Notes under the pieces: generated by a model | What the model was told of the DNA's origin: nothing | Databases searched by the model: none | What the model saw: only the letters and a program-made list of their open reading frames with translations | Translations under genes and position numbers: made by a program | NCBI GenBank assembly: GCA_947476625.1 | Contig: CANJRA010000017.1 | Span: 1-56,413 of the forward strand | DNA: 56,413 bases | Origin: Fidelibacterota bacterium | GTDB taxonomy: Bacteria > Pseudomonadota > Alphaproteobacteria > Rhodospirillales > Rhodospirillaceae | Direction: 5' to 3' | Part shown: piece by piece, positions 43,592 to 53,603 of the stretch | How positions within the stretch are numbered: the first letter of the stretch is position 1 | How the letters are laid out: every line of letters begins with the position of its first letter

Positions 43592-44931
43592 AGCACCTCC
43601 TTCAAAGCGCCGACAAGTGCATCGATATCGGCGGCGGTATTGGTTTCCGTGGCGGTCAGCAGCAACAGGTTCTTCAATTCCGGATAGGTCGGATAGAACC
43701 GCGACGCCGGCACACCGCCCAGGATTTTGCGCGCGGCCAGCGCCTCGACAACCTCAGCCGCCGGTTTCGGCAGCATCACCGCGAATTCATTGAAGAACGC
43801 TGTAGGCAAAAGCTTCACGCCCGGCAGCTTTTCGATTTTCTCGGCGAGCGACACAGCCATGGCGTGATTGACCTGCGCCAGGCGCGTGAACCCGGCTTCG
43901 CCCAGCAGCGTCATATGCGTCGAGAACGCCAGCGCGATCAGGCCCGAGTTGGTACAGATGTTGGAGGTCGCCTTCTCACGGCGGATGTGCTGCTCGCGTG
44001 TGGACAATGTCAGCACCCAGCCGCGCCGCCCGTCTTCATCGGTGGTTTCGCCGCACAGACGTCCCGGCATCTGGCGCAGGAATTTCTCGCGTGTCGCAAA
44101 CAAACCAACGCCGGGACCGCCGAAGCTCATGGGGCCCGCCAGCGATTGGCCTTCGCCGACGACGATGTCCGCGCCGATACGCCCCGGCGGCGTAATCAGC
44201 CCCAGCGATACCGGCTCCGTCACGCACACAATCAATAACGCACCGGCTTTGTGAACGGCTTCGGCCAGCACCGTGTAATCCTTGAGATGACCGAAGAACC
44301 CCGGCGTCTGCACAACCACGCAGGCATGCTCGGGCTCAATGCGGCCAATCAGGTCTTCAATGCCATACGGATCGGGTGCCAGACATTCGACGCCCACATC
44401 CAGGAATTTCATCGTCGTTTCGGTGACGTCGCGGTAATGCGGATGCACATTGCCCGAGACGAGGGCCTTGCTGCGTTTGGTCAGACGGCACGCCATGGCC
44501 ACGGCTTCGGCGCAGGCTGTCGCGCCGTCGTACATGGAGGCATTGGCGATCTCCATGCCGGTGATCAGCGCCACCTGCGTTTGGAATTCAAAAATCGCCT
44601 GCAGCGTGCCTTGGCTGATTTCCGGCTGATAGGGCGTATAGGCCGTCAGGAATTCGCCGCGCTGGATAATGTAATCCATCGATGCCGGTGTGTGATGACG
44701 ATAGTTGCCCGCCCCCAGAAACGACGGCCCCGCGCCGCAGTTCAGGTTCTTCGCCGCCATGGTGCCCAGCGCACGCTCGACTTCGATTTCGCTCGCCGTG
44801 TTCGGCAAGCTGAACTTCGCCGAGGCCAGCGCGGCTTTCGGCAGATCACGGAACAACGCATCGACAGACGACACACCAATCGCGCCCAGCATCTCGCGAC
44901 GTTGGGTGTCATTGAGCGGCAGATAACGCAT
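43588..44931 (-). CDS. gcvPA: Glycine dehydrogenase (decarboxylating) subunit 1
   Basis: A 447-residue partner of gcv[21 protein letters not shown] start, [38 protein letters not shown], and [14 protein letters not shown] are all family blocks. ATG 44931 is chosen over an upstream in-frame start because this N-terminus is conserved. It lies 23 bases downstream of gcvH. The split P protein (PA+PB) is the Bacillus-like form, not the fused E. coli GcvP. Confidence 0.96.
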   Translation of the reverse strand: MRYLPLNDTQRREMLGAIGVSSVDALFRDLPKAALASAKFSLPNTASEIEVERALGTMAAKNLNCGAGPSFLGAGNYRHHTPASMDYIIQRGEFLTAYTPYQPEISQGTLQAIFEFQTQVALITGMEIANASMYDGATACAEAVAMACRLTKRSKALVSGNVHPHYRDVTETTMKFLDVGVECLAPDPYGIEDLIGRIEPEHACVVVQTPGFFGHLKDYTVLAEAVHKAGALLIVCVTEPVSLGLITPPGRIGADIVVGEGQSLAGPMSFGGPGVGLFATREKFLRQMPGRLCGETTDEDGRRGWVLTLSTREQHIRREKATSNICTNSGLIALAFSTHMTLLGEAGFTRLAQVNHAMAVSLAEKIEKLPGVKLLPTAFFNEFAVMLPKPAAEVVEALAARKILGGVPASRFYPTYPELKNLLLLTATETNTAADIDALVGALKEVL

Positions 44932-44954
44932 GACGAATCCCTTTATTCTTGGTC

Positions 44955-45332
44955 TTAGGCCAGTTCGGCGCAAAATTTCTCGTAAGCGGCTTGATCCATC
45001 AGGCCGTCGAGCTCCTTCAAATCGCTCAGCTCGATCTTGAAGAACCAGCCTTTGCCCTCAGGGTCTGAATTGACGGTTTCCGGCGCATCGGGAAGAGCGG
45101 CGTTGCCTTCCTTCACGGTGCCCGACACCGGCGAATAAACTTCGCTGGCGGCTTTCACGGATTCTACAACCGCGGCCTCGCCGCCGGCTTTGATCGTCTT
45201 CCCCGCCGCCGGCACTTCGACGAACACGATGTCGCCGAGTTGGCCTTGCGCGAACTGCGTAATACCGACGGTGCCGATGTTGCCGTCGATTTTGATCCAC
45301 TCGTGGTCTTTGGTGAAACGTGTCTGGCTCAT
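44955..45332 (-). CDS. gcvH: Glycine cleavage system H protein
   Basis: A 125-residue lipoyl carrier that shuttles the aminomethyl group between P, T and L proteins. The lipoylated Lys60 is in [17 protein letters not shown], with the preceding GDIVFVEVP and the start TKDHEWIK. Length is normal. It lies 17 bases after gcvT. Confidence 0.97.
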   Translation of the reverse strand: MSQTRFTKDHEWIKIDGNIGTVGITQFAQGQLGDIVFVEVPAAGKTIKAGGEAAVVESVKAASEVYSPVSGTVKEGNAALPDAPETVNSDPEGKGWFFKIELSDLKELDGLMDQAAYEKFCAELA

Positions 45333-45349
45333 AGCAATCCCCTGCTCTC

Positions 45350-46486
45350 TTATGGTTTGAAGTAGCGATGCGGCGTGAACGGCATCGCCGTAATTTCCGC
45401 CGGCAACGGTTGGCCGCGCACGATCAACGCAACCTTTGTTCCGGCTTTGGCAAAAGCACTGTCGACATAACCCATGGCAACCGGCCCGTTATAACTGGGC
45501 CCGAAACCGCCCGAAGTGATTTCGCCGATCTTGTTGCCGTTGCCGTCTTGAATTTCCGTGTGTCCGCGCGCGGGCGCTTTGCCCAGCGGCTTGATGCCGA
45601 CGCGTTTTTTGCCCGCGCCGTTCTTTACCTGATCGAGGATTTTCGCAGCCCCCGGAAACCCGCCCTCAGCGCGGCGGCGCGCACCGATCACCCAGTTCAG
45701 CGCCGCTTCGGTCGGCGTCGTGGTGGTGTCGATGTCGCTACCATACAGACACAAGCCCGCTTCAAGCCGCAGCGAGTCACGTGCCCCTAATCCAATCGGC
45801 TGCACGCCGGGTTGCGCGAGCAAAGCTTTCGCCACTTTCTCGGCCGACGCGGCAGGAATGGAAATCTCGTAACCGTCTTCACCGGTATAACCCGACCGAA
45901 ACAAGCGCACGGGAACGCCGTCAAACATATCCACGCGGCTGGTCATGAACGGCATCGCCGCAGCGGCGGGAATAAAATGCGCCAGTGTCTTGGCCGCCGT
46001 CGGACCTTGCAGCGCCAGAAGGGCTGCGGTTTCAAAACGTGTCAGCGTCGCGCGGCCTTGCAGCTTCGAGGCGATATGCGCGAAGTCGCCGTCTTTGCAG
46101 GCGGCGTTGACGACCAGATAGAGCGTGTTTTCTTTGCCGGGCTCCGCGGGGCGCGTCACCATCAAGTCATCGATGATGCCGCCGTCTTCATTCAGCAGCA
46201 GCGTGTAGCGGATCTGGCCGGGCTTCAGACCTTTAAGATCGCCCGGCACCAGCGCTTCCAAGGCCGCGTCAACATCCGTCCCCGTCAGCTCGCCCTGGCC
46301 CATATGCGAGACATCGAACAAACCCGCATGCTCGCGCGTATGCAGATGTTCCTTCAGCACGCCCAAGGGATACTGCACCGGCATGTTGTAGCTGGCGAAG
46401 GGCACCATCTTCGCGCCCAAAGAAACATGGAGCGCATCGAGCGGCGTGGTTTTCAGATTTTCGGCGGTGATGTCGGTACCCGGCAC
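45350..46486 (-). CDS. gcvT: Aminomethyltransferase (glycine cleavage T protein)
   Basis: A 378-residue tetrahydrofolate-dependent enzyme that takes the methylene group from GcvH and releases ammonia. [44 protein letters not shown] and a late [16 protein letters not shown] are diagnostic. The start is GTG 46486, with GGAG 6-9 bases upstream. It is the first gene of gcvT-H-PA-PB and lies just after the riboswitch. L protein (lpd) is not in the window. Confidence 0.95.
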   Translation of the reverse strand: MPGTDITAENLKTTPLDALHVSLGAKMVPFASYNMPVQYPLGVLKEHLHTREHAGLFDVSHMGQGELTGTDVDAALEALVPGDLKGLKPGQIRYTLLLNEDGGIIDDLMVTRPAEPGKENTLYLVVNAACKDGDFAHIASKLQGRATLTRFETAALLALQGPTAAKTLAHFIPAAAAMPFMTSRVDMFDGVPVRLFRSGYTGEDGYEISIPAASAEKVAKALLAQPGVQPIGLGARDSLRLEAGLCLYGSDIDTTTTPTEAALNWVIGARRRAEGGFPGAAKILDQVKNGAGKKRVGIKPLGKAPARGHTEIQDGNGNKIGEITSGGFGPSYNGPVAMGYVDSAFAKAGTKVALIVRGQPLPAEITAMPFTPHRYFKP

Positions 46487-46511
46487 ACTGGTTCTCCATT
46501 AGAGGTCTGGT

Positions 46512-46548
46512 CGCTCATAGCCGGAATCAGAGTCCCGGTATCTGAGCG
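46512..46548 (-). promoter_or_regulatory. Hairpin between the glycine riboswitch and gcvT (likely expression platform)
   Basis: On the gcvT strand CGCTCA (46543-46548) pairs with TGAGCG (46512-46517), with an inner CCGG/CCGG pair. It has no T-run, so it may act on ribosome access and not as a terminator; the gcvT ribosome-binding site lies about 20 bases further on. Confidence 0.5.
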
Positions 46549-46549
46549 C

Positions 46550-46756
46550 CCCCCTCTGTCGGAAAACCTGAAAGATTCACCGGACACGCCTACGTTTGGA
46601 GCGTGTACGGCTTACATCTTCGGTGAGGCGGCTATGATTATCCGCCTGCTTTCCAGAGTACCAATCCCACGCGGTCCTGTGTGCCTGAGAGGTTCCGAGG
46701 GCGGTTGCTCCTTCGGCGTCGGTACCAAATCTAGCGGCACCGAACTCTTCCACGTG
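46550..46756 (-). promoter_or_regulatory. Tandem glycine riboswitch upstream of gcvT
   Basis: Two glycine aptamers read on the gcvT strand. Aptamer 1 has a GGAAGAG opening (46745-46753), core GCCGAAGGAGCAACCGC (46701-46717) and closing CTCTCAGGCA (46682-46691). Aptamer 2 has core ACCGAAGATGTAAGCC (46609-46624), closing ATCTTTCAGG (46567-46576) and a final GACAGAGGGG. These conserved blocks and their order are those of the gcvT RNA element. In the known system, glycine binding switches on the cleavage operon, which fits the four genes that follow. Confidence 0.93.
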
Positions 46757-46848
46757 GGTATACGGTATGAGCGGAGTGTGGGCTGATTCGGCTCACGCGG
46801 TCAACGACCGCAATGCGGCAGGAATCCTCGCGGTATCACACGCAAAAC

Positions 46849-46857
46849 TTATCCACA
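46849..46857 (+). promoter_or_regulatory. Single consensus DnaA-box-like nonamer
   Basis: TTATCCACA followed by GGG lies between the lipoprotein gene and the glycine operon. It is the second perfect copy in the window (the other is at 8843). It is isolated, so its function is uncertain. Confidence 0.3.
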
Positions 46858-46873
46858 GGGCGTGGTGTGAGAC

Positions 46874-47416
46874 TCAGCGCGGATTGGCGCGGTTATATTC
46901 CAGCTGCGCGTTGTCGACCTGGAACCCGACGTAGATATCAAACGCCGCGCCCGCCTGGTCCTTTGTCAGAGGAATCCGCAGACGCACGTTGGACTCCGTG
47001 AAGTGCTCCTGCTTGCCGCTCGCGGGCACATCGCGCTTCACTTGGATGATGTGTTTGCCCGCCGGGTCCGGGAAAAACTGCGGAATGGCTACGAAATAAT
47101 ACAAGTCCACCGCGCCGCCTTTCGCCGCTGCGCCCCCGGCAATGGTCAGATCCAGGTCAAACTGAACCTCAACGTTGTCGTCTTCATGAACGCATTTGCC
47201 TTTATAGCCCACGATCTCGGCCTGATATTCGATATCGGTCACATCCCGTCCCGGACCGTCTTTGAACTTGGTCAGGCTGGCCGTGCTGCTGTCCACGCGT
47301 ATGGGCGGGCATGGCGGCACCGGCTTTTGGGTTGTGCAGCCGGCAAGGGCGGCCAACAGGATCACGGGAACGATCAGCGCGGCGCGGCGCGCGAAGGACG
47401 GGCGGGAGATCGGCAT
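46874..47416 (-). CDS. Lipoprotein of unknown function
   Basis: A 180-residue protein with a lipoprotein signal: arginines at 5-11, a hydrophobic core (LIVPVILLAALAG) and lipobox LAGC at about residue 27. The mature part is proline-rich, then beta-strand-like (VEVQFDLDLTIAGG, AVDLYYFVAIPQFF) and could form a small Ig-like sandwich. It is probably anchored in the outer membrane facing the periplasm. I do not recognise a named family. It is divergent from ispH; the intervening DNA contains GGTTAAC near its start, a possible CtrA half-site. Confidence 0.7.
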   Translation of the reverse strand: MPISRPSFARRAALIVPVILLAALAGCTTQKPVPPCPPIRVDSSTASLTKFKDGPGRDVTDIEYQAEIVGYKGKCVHEDDNVEVQFDLDLTIAGGAAAKGGAVDLYYFVAIPQFFPDPAGKHIIQVKRDVPASGKQEHFTESNVRLRIPLTKDQAGAAFDIYVGFQVDNAQLEYNRANPR

Positions 47417-47608
47417 GGGGCTTTCAGTGCGAGATGGTTAACAATCCTGGGGTCTATATAGTCCAGGCCGGGTGCAAAGCTTTCACGCCGGGGCCGGATT
47501 TGCTATCAGAGCGCCCGAAACGGTGTTAGCCGGTGTAGTCTATAGACTGCCCGATGACCAGACTAGGCCCTATAGCCGGGCTCCCTTTTTAGTTCTTTGG
47601 ATCCCCGA

Positions 47609-48553
47609 ATGCCCGATGGCGACCTGAAAATCCTCTTGGCGGCGCCGCGCGGTTTCTGCGCCGGGGTCGACCGTGCCATTTTAGTGGTCGAGCGCGCCTT
47701 GGAGAAATACGGCGCGCCGGTCTATGTGCGCCATGAGATCGTTCACAATACCCACGTTGTCAAAACCCTGCGCAGCAAGGGGGCGATCTTTGTCGAGGAA
47801 TTGGACGAAGTCCCCGAAGGCCGTCTGGTCGTGTTTTCGGCCCACGGCGTCCCCAAGTCGGTGCCGGCCGCCGCCGAGACCCGCAAACTGCTGTATGTCG
47901 ACGCCACCTGTCCGCTGGTCAGCAAGGTCCACGTCGAAGCCGAGCGCCATTACAGCCAGGGTCATGAGATTCTGCTGATCGGGCACGCCAATCATCCCGA
48001 AGTCATCGGCACCATGGGCCAGCTTCCGCCCGGCTCCATGACGCTGGTGCAGTCGGTGCAGGACGCCGAAACCATCCAGCCGACCAATCCCGACAACCTC
48101 GCCTATGTCACGCAGACCACGCTGTCGGTCGATGACACAGCCGACATCGTCAACGCCCTCCGGCGCCGCTTTCCGAAAATCGCGCTGCCGCGCAAAGAAG
48201 ACATTTGCTACGCCACGACGAATCGCCAAGCGGCGGTGAAAGCCATCGCCGCGCGCTGCGATACGATCTTGGTCGTCGGCTCGCCCAGTTCCTCCAATTC
48301 CAGCCGTCTTGTCGAAGTCGCCCAGAAATCCGGCTGCCGCCGCGCCTTCCTGGTCGAAGACGAAAGCATGATCGATTGGAGCACCATCGCGCCGGGCAGC
48401 ACCATTGGCGTCACGGCGGGGGCCTCCGCCCCGGAAGTGCTGGTCAGCGGTGTTATTGCCGCCGCCCGCGCGCGGTTCAACGTCACGGTCGAAGAAATTC
48501 CCGTCACCACCGAGACCGTGAAGTTCAGCTTGCCCCGTATTCTGAGCGCGTAA
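47609..48553 (+). CDS. ispH: 4-hydroxy-3-methylbut-2-enyl diphosphate reductase
   Basis: A 314-residue iron-sulfur enzyme, the last step of the MEP isoprenoid pathway (HMBPP to IPP and DMAPP). The three cluster cysteines are in [11 protein letters not shown] (Cys17), [11 protein letters not shown] and [10 protein letters not shown]. The substrate motifs [17 protein letters not shown] and [11 protein letters not shown] are present. ATG 47609 is chosen over TTG 47597 because it gives the usual N-terminus. It is followed by thrB and rnhA, a conserved alphaproteobacterial order. Confidence 0.97.
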   Translation: MPDGDLKILLAAPRGFCAGVDRAILVVERALEKYGAPVYVRHEIVHNTHVVKTLRSKGAIFVEELDEVPEGRLVVFSAHGVPKSVPAAAETRKLLYVDATCPLVSKVHVEAERHYSQGHEILLIGHANHPEVIGTMGQLPPGSMTLVQSVQDAETIQPTNPDNLAYVTQTTLSVDDTADIVNALRRRFPKIALPRKEDICYATTNRQAAVKAIAARCDTILVVGSPSSSNSSRLVEVAQKSGCRRAFLVEDESMIDWSTIAPGSTIGVTAGASAPEVLVSGVIAAARARFNVTVEEIPVTTETVKFSLPRILSA

Positions 48554-48561
48554 GTAAGCCC

Positions 48562-49533
48562 ATGGCCGTTTACACCGAAGTTTCCGACGAGGATTTGAAG
48601 GCGTTTGTCGCCGCCTACGATATTGGCGACGTCGTCAGCTTCAAGGGCATCGCCGAAGGCGTCGAGAACTCCAACTACATGCTGCAGACCGACAAGGGCC
48701 CCTACATCCTCACGCTCTACGAAAAGCGCGTGAACCCGGCGGAGCTGCCGTTCTTCCTCGGCCTCATGGAACACCTCGCGCGCGCGGGCGTACAGTGTCC
48801 GGTGCCGCTCAAAGCACGCGACGGCGCAGCGCTCCGCACACTGTGCGGACGCCCTGCCGCCATCATCACGTTCCTCTCGGGCATGTGGCCGCGGCGCATT
48901 GCCGTCGAACATTGCGCCGAATTAGGCAAAGCGCTGGCGGGTTTGCATCGCGCGGGGCTGAGCTTTGACTCCAGCCGCGCCAACAGCCTGTCGGTAGACG
49001 GATGGGTTTCCTTATTTGCACGGACCGATCGTCAGGCCGCCGACGATATTGAAGCGGGCTTAAACACCCTGATTACGGAAGAACTCGGCGCCCTCAAAAA
49101 AGCATGGCCCGCGCCCGGTACTTTGCCCAGCGGCGTCATTCACGCCGACTTGTTTCCCGACAACGTTTTCTTCCGCGACGGCAAATGCTCGGGCCTAATC
49201 GACTTCTATTTCGCCTGCAACGATTTCCTCGCCTACGATCTGGTCATCTGCCTTAACGCGTGGTGCTTCGAACAGGACGGCGCCTTCAATATTACCAAGG
49301 CCAACCGTTTGCTGTCGTCCTACGAGGCTGTGCGCCCACTCACGCCCGCCGAGAAGGCTGCGCTGCCCTTACTCGCGCGCGGCGCAGCCATCCGCTTTTT
49401 GCTGACACGCCTCTATGACTGGGTCAACACGCCCGCGGGCGCCATGGTCAAACCGAAGAACCCGCGCGAGTACTTACAAAAATTGAATTTCCATCGCACC
49501 GTCACAGACATCACGGCCTATGGATTCAACTGA
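48562..49533 (+). CDS. thrB: Homoserine kinase (choline-kinase-like type)
   Basis: A 323-residue kinase of the ThrB form used by alphaproteobacteria and pseudomonads, which is related to aminoglycoside/choline kinases and not to the GHMP type. [22 protein letters not shown] is the nucleotide-binding part. [17 protein letters not shown] carries the catalytic Asp and [11 protein letters not shown] the metal-binding Asp. ATG 48562 lies 8 bases after the ispH stop. The gene overlaps rnhA by 14 bases. With thrC (51975-53369) it supplies two consecutive steps of threonine synthesis. Confidence 0.95.
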   Translation: MAVYTEVSDEDLKAFVAAYDIGDVVSFKGIAEGVENSNYMLQTDKGPYILTLYEKRVNPAELPFFLGLMEHLARAGVQCPVPLKARDGAALRTLCGRPAAIITFLSGMWPRRIAVEHCAELGKALAGLHRAGLSFDSSRANSLSVDGWVSLFARTDRQAADDIEAGLNTLITEELGALKKAWPAPGTLPSGVIHADLFPDNVFFRDGKCSGLIDFYFACNDFLAYDLVICLNAWCFEQDGAFNITKANRLLSSYEAVRPLTPAEKAALPLLARGAAIRFLLTRLYDWVNTPAGAMVKPKNPREYLQKLNFHRTVTDITAYGFN

Positions 49534-49984
49534 AGAAGACATCGTCGAACTGTTCGCCGATGGCGCTTGCCTTGGCAATCCCGGCCCCGGCGGCTGGGCG
49601 GCGCTGTTACGTTTCAAAGGCGCCGACAAGGAAATCGCCGGCGGCGAACCCCACACCACCAACAACCGCATGGAATTGATGGCCGTGATCGCAGGCCTCA
49701 ACTCTCTTACCCGCCCGTGCCGTATTGCTGTCACAACCGACAGCCAGTACGTGCAAAAAGGTATCACCAAGTGGATTCACAGCTGGAAGAAACGCGGCTG
49801 GCGCACCGCCGACAAGAAGCCGGTCAAGAATGTCGATTTGTGGCAGGCCCTCGATGCCGCGCGCGCGCAGCACCGTGTTACATGGCACTGGGTCAAGGGC
49901 CATTCCGGTCACGTCGAGAACGAACGCGTCGATGAACTGGCGCGCGCCGAGGCCGAAAAGTTCCGCGACGGCGCTAAATTATAG
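49520..49984 (+). CDS. rnhA: Ribonuclease HI
   Basis: A 154-residue nuclease that removes RNA from RNA-DNA hybrids. The catalytic set is complete: Asp14 ([15 protein letters not shown]), Glu52 (NRMEL), Asp74 (TTDSQYV), His128 and Asp138 (ENERVDELA). The basic handle loop ([20 protein letters not shown]) is present. It starts within the end of thrB, so the two are translationally coupled. Confidence 0.97.
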   Translation: MDSTEEDIVELFADGACLGNPGPGGWAALLRFKGADKEIAGGEPHTTNNRMELMAVIAGLNSLTRPCRIAVTTDSQYVQKGITKWIHSWKKRGWRTADKKPVKNVDLWQALDAARAQHRVTWHWVKGHSGHVENERVDELARAEAEKFRDGAKL

Positions 49985-49989
49985 CGCGT

Positions 49990-50017
49990 AATTATGGCAG
50001 CTGCAGCCGCCATAATT
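49990..50017 (+). terminator. Strong hairpin after rnhA (possible terminator)
   Basis: AATTATGGC (49990-49998) pairs exactly with GCCATAATT (50009-50017) across a 10-base loop, starting 6 bases after the rnhA stop codon. Only a short T/A stretch follows, so termination is likely but not certain. A protein-binding site is possible. Confidence 0.5.
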
Positions 50018-50103
50018 TAATCCGCGCGCATATTTGTAATTTTTTCCCGACTTGTTTTTGCACAGACTTCGGACCATCTTATTTGCATGAGGACGCAATA
50101 GGC

Positions 50104-50691
50104 ATGAGCGCGTTGCGCAGCAAACCCGCCACGGGTTATCTCACCGGACAATTGCTGGTCGCAATGCCCGGCATGACCGATCCACGTTTCGAGAAAGCCG
50201 TCATTTACATGTGCGTGCATTCCCTCGAGGAAGGCGCCATGGGCCTTATCGTCAACAAACCCCTGCCGGAAGTGCGCTTCGGCGACATTCTCGAAAACCT
50301 AAAAATCACGCCGCGCTCTAACAGCTGTTCGCAGATCCAGGTCCATCGCGGCGGCCCGGTGCAAACCCAACTCGGCTTCATTCTGCATTCCGGCGACTAC
50401 CAGAAAGACGGCACGCTGGTGGTCGACAGCGAGATCAGCCTCTCGACCACCACCGATATTTTGCGCGCGATTGCCGAAGGTACAGGCCCGCATCGCAACC
50501 TGATGGCGCTGGGATATGCGGGCTGGGATTCACGCCAGCTCGATGACGAAATCAAGCGCAACGCCTGGCTCAATGTCCCGGCCGATGCCGACTTGCTGTT
50601 CTCTGCGGATTATGACGGCAAATGGACCCGCGCCCTGGCCAAAATCGGTATCGCTGCACACCAATTATCGTCTGTCGCGGGGCACGCTTAA
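50104..50691 (+). CDS. YqgE/AlgH family protein (DUF179)
   Basis: A 195-residue soluble protein. YLTGQLLVAMPGMTDPRFEKAVIYMC is the conserved start of the family, followed by EEGAMGLIVNKPL, HRGGPVQTQLGFILH and ALGYAGWDSRQLDDEI. Called AlgH in Pseudomonas, its molecular role is not settled. ATG 50104 is preferred over TTG 50083 because the conserved N-terminus begins near it. A GAGGA sequence lies about 10 bases upstream. It converges on the M16 peptidase gene. Confidence 0.9.
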   Translation: MSALRSKPATGYLTGQLLVAMPGMTDPRFEKAVIYMCVHSLEEGAMGLIVNKPLPEVRFGDILENLKITPRSNSCSQIQVHRGGPVQTQLGFILHSGDYQKDGTLVVDSEISLSTTTDILRAIAEGTGPHRNLMALGYAGWDSRQLDDEIKRNAWLNVPADADLLFSADYDGKWTRALAKIGIAAHQLSSVAGHA

Positions 50692-50705
50692 TTATAAGCC
50701 CACGC

Positions 50706-51959
50706 TTAGACAGATGCGCGCAATACGCTGAGATCATCCAGGCTTTTCGCTTCACCCAGCGCCGCCAGCGTCGGTACGCTTGAGAAAATGCGCTGCGCCA
50801 CGCGTGTGATGCCTTCGGCGTTCACAGCCTCGACCTTGGCGATAATTTCCGGCGTCGTCAGCGGGCGGCCATAGACCATGATCTGACGTGCACTTTGCGC
50901 GCAGCGGCTGCTGGGGCTTTCCATCGACATCAGCAACCCGGCTTTGATCTGCGCACGGGCGCGCTTTACTTCATCCTCGGAAACGCGCTCGGCGACCTTT
51001 TTGATTTCATCGCGCAGCACCGGCACCAGCTTCTTCACATCGTCCTGCCCGGTCCCGAGATAAATCGAGAACAGACCGGTATCGGAAAAAGACTGCGTCG
51101 TGGAGAACACTGAATAGGCCAAGCCGCGCTTCTCGCGGATCTCCTGGAACAACCGCGACGACATGCCTTCGCCCAGCAGCGTCGACAACGCACCCAGATT
51201 ATAAAAATCCGGATCGCTGTGCACCAAGCCGCTATACCCAAGCACGATGTGAATTTGCTCGAGGTCGCGCGCCTGACGCAGATCGCCGCCGACATAACGC
51301 CCCGCGACTTCCGAGACCGCAGACTTGCGCGGTAGCGCGGCGAACGCACGCTCGACCAGCGCAACGAAAGCGCCGTGATCAACCGCACCCGAAGCCGCCG
51401 CAACCATATTGTCGGCGGCATAGTTGCCCGCCATATAGGTGCGTAAGGTTTGCGGCGTCACCGCGCGCACAATTTCTTCGCGCCCCAGCACAGGCCAGCC
51501 CATAGGCTGATCAGGGAAAGCCGCCGCCTGGAAATGATCGAAAATGATATCGTCCGGCGTGTCGTCGGCCTGGTTGATTTCCTGCACCACCACGTGCTGT
51601 TCGCGCGTCAGCTCTTCGCCGTCCATGGTGGAATTGAGCAAAATGTCGGACAGGATATCGACCGCCAGCCCCATGTCTTCTTTCAGCACCTTGGCGTAGT
51701 ACGCGGTGTGATCGCGGCTGGTATAGGCGTTGAGCTGACCGCCGACATTATCCATTTCCTCGGCAATGGCCTGCGCGCTGCGCCGGGCCGTGCCCTTGAA
51801 GGCCATGTGTTCAAGCAGATGCGAGATGCCGTTGATGTCGGCGGTCTCGTGGCGCGTCCCCGCCGCCACCCACACACCCGCGGCCACGGTCTCGACCGAA
51901 TTCATGGTGTCTGTGACCACCCGTAAGCCGTTGGAAAGCGTCGTGACCTGAACCGACAT
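50706..51959 (-). CDS. M16-family zinc metallopeptidase (mitochondrial processing peptidase-like)
   Basis: A 417-residue inverzincin. The inverted zinc motif HLLEH (His47, Glu50, His51) and downstream Glu127 (REQHVVVQEI) form the metal site. EKRGLAYSVFSTTQSFSDTGLFSIYLG is the conserved C-terminal-half block with the R/Y pair. This is the single-subunit type closest to the mitochondrial processing peptidase beta subunit, common in alphaproteobacteria. The substrate is unknown. It lies 15 bases downstream of thrC on the same strand, a conserved pair. Confidence 0.93.
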   Translation of the reverse strand: MSVQVTTLSNGLRVVTDTMNSVETVAAGVWVAAGTRHETADINGISHLLEHMAFKGTARRSAQAIAEEMDNVGGQLNAYTSRDHTAYYAKVLKEDMGLAVDILSDILLNSTMDGEELTREQHVVVQEINQADDTPDDIIFDHFQAAAFPDQPMGWPVLGREEIVRAVTPQTLRTYMAGNYAADNMVAAASGAVDHGAFVALVERAFAALPRKSAVSEVAGRYVGGDLRQARDLEQIHIVLGYSGLVHSDPDFYNLGALSTLLGEGMSSRLFQEIREKRGLAYSVFSTTQSFSDTGLFSIYLGTGQDDVKKLVPVLRDEIKKVAERVSEDEVKRARAQIKAGLLMSMESPSSRCAQSARQIMVYGRPLTTPEIIAKVEAVNAEGITRVAQRIFSSVPTLAALGEAKSLDDLSVLRASV

Positions 51960-51974
51960 TAATGCCCTTTGTGT

Positions 51975-53369
51975 TTAGCGGCGCGCGTTCTGACGGACGA
52001 AAGCCTTCACTTGATCTAGGTCATTTGGCAGCGAAGTAAAGCGTTCCTTGCGGGCGAACAAATCCGCCAGAAATGCGGGCAACGCGGGCTTTACGCCGGT
52101 CGCGGCTTCTACCGCCGCCGGGAATTTCGCCGGATGCGCCGTCGCCAGCGTCAGGCGCGGGATCGCCGGATCGATCGCAACGCTGCGCGCGCCATGCACA
52201 CCCACCGCCGTATGCGGATCAATCAACTCGCCGGTGGTTTTATAAATCTCGCCGATCACCCGTGTCGTGCCTGCGTCATCGAGGCGGCAGCCCGCGAACA
52301 AATTCAGCATCTCGCGGTGCGCCGCATCGCTCACGGTGTACGCGCCGCTCTGCTTCAGGCCGTCCATGAGACGCGTCACGGCAGCACCGTCGCGGCCCAG
52401 CGATTCAAACAGCAGACGCTCGAAGTTCGACGAAATCTGAATATCCATCGAGGGGCTCAACGTCGGCACCACGCCCGCCATCGTCATCGCGCCGGTTTCA
52501 AAATAGCGCGTCAGGATGTCGTTGCTGTTGGAGCCGACAATGAATTTCGCAATCGGCAGGCCCATCTTCTTGGCGACAAACCCTGCGAACACATTGCCGA
52601 AGTTACCTGTCGGCACCGAGAACACGACCGGCCGATGCGGCGGGCCCACATGTACCGCCGCCCAGAAGTAATAGACCACCTGCGCCATAATGCGCGCCCA
52701 GTTGATGGAATTCACCGCCGAGAGATTCATATCGGTACGGAACGTCACGTCCGCGAACATGGCTTTCACCATGTCCTGGCAATCGTCGAAGGTGCCTTTA
52801 ACAGCGATGTTATGCACATTGTTCGCCGTCACCGTCGTCATCTGCTTGCGCTGCACGTCCGAGGTGCGGCCTTCCGGATGCAGGATGAAGATGTCCACAG
52901 CCTCGCGATTCTTGGTGGCTTCGATAGCCGCCGAACCGGTGTCGCCCGAGGTCGCGCCGACGATGGTGATGCGATTGCCGCGCGCTTTCAGCACGCCGTC
53001 GAACATCAGGCCCACGGCCTGCAGCGCATAATCTTTGAACGCCAGCGTCGGCCCGTGGAACAGCTCCACCAGCCAATCGTTCGCCGCCAGCTGTTTCAGC
53101 GGCGCAACGGCGGTGTGCGTGAAAGTGGAATAGGCCTCACGTGTCAACGTGCCGAGATCTTTTTCCAGCACCGAGCCCACCACGAAGGGCGCCATGATCT
53201 TGGCCGCCAGCGTCGGGTAGTCGAGCCCGGCCAACCCCGCGATTTGATCCTTGGACAATTGCGGCCACGTCGCGGGCACATACAGTCCGCCATCCGCCGC
53301 GAGGCCGGTCAGCAGGACGTCGTCAAAACCAAGTTCTGGGGCCCGGCCCCGGGTACTCACATAACGCAA
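51975..53369 (-). CDS. thrC: Threonine synthase
   Basis: A 464-residue PLP enzyme converting O-phosphohomoserine to threonine. RYVSTRGRAPELGFDDVLL is the usual start; the PLP lysine is Lys112 in FHGPTLAFKDYALQ; GATSGDTGSAAIEA binds the phosphate of PLP or substrate; SVPTGNFGNVFAGFVAKKMG is diagnostic. It is the class with an N-terminal extension found in proteobacteria and fungi. Together with thrB (48562-49533) it completes threonine synthesis from homoserine. Confidence 0.97.
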   Translation of the reverse strand: MRYVSTRGRAPELGFDDVLLTGLAADGGLYVPATWPQLSKDQIAGLAGLDYPTLAAKIMAPFVVGSVLEKDLGTLTREAYSTFTHTAVAPLKQLAANDWLVELFHGPTLAFKDYALQAVGLMFDGVLKARGNRITIVGATSGDTGSAAIEATKNREAVDIFILHPEGRTSDVQRKQMTTVTANNVHNIAVKGTFDDCQDMVKAMFADVTFRTDMNLSAVNSINWARIMAQVVYYFWAAVHVGPPHRPVVFSVPTGNFGNVFAGFVAKKMGLPIAKFIVGSNSNDILTRYFETGAMTMAGVVPTLSPSMDIQISSNFERLLFESLGRDGAAVTRLMDGLKQSGAYTVSDAAHREMLNLFAGCRLDDAGTTRVIGEIYKTTGELIDPHTAVGVHGARSVAIDPAIPRLTLATAHPAKFPAAVEAATGVKPALPAFLADLFARKERFTSLPNDLDQVKAFVRQNARR

Positions 53370-53603
53370 AAAAACAGCTCCATCGGATAGCGCCGCGAAA
53401 GGGGCCGGATACTACCCGCCTCCGGCCGACTTGGGCACGGATATGACTTCCGAAAGCCTTTTGCGACACTTTTTTGAAATCTTAAGTTGTTGTCAATGCA
53501 TCACAATACACCCAGCGCGCGTATCGCTATCGTTTCGACTAGATGATGTGCAGTGCAGCAAAGGCCCGCGAGAAACAAGGGGCCGCTCATCAGGGGTCCG
53601 CAA

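Noticed and set aside
52134-53390. 418-residue plus-strand frame over thrC
   Set aside because: Antisense of a clear threonine synthase; Arg/His-rich with no motif.
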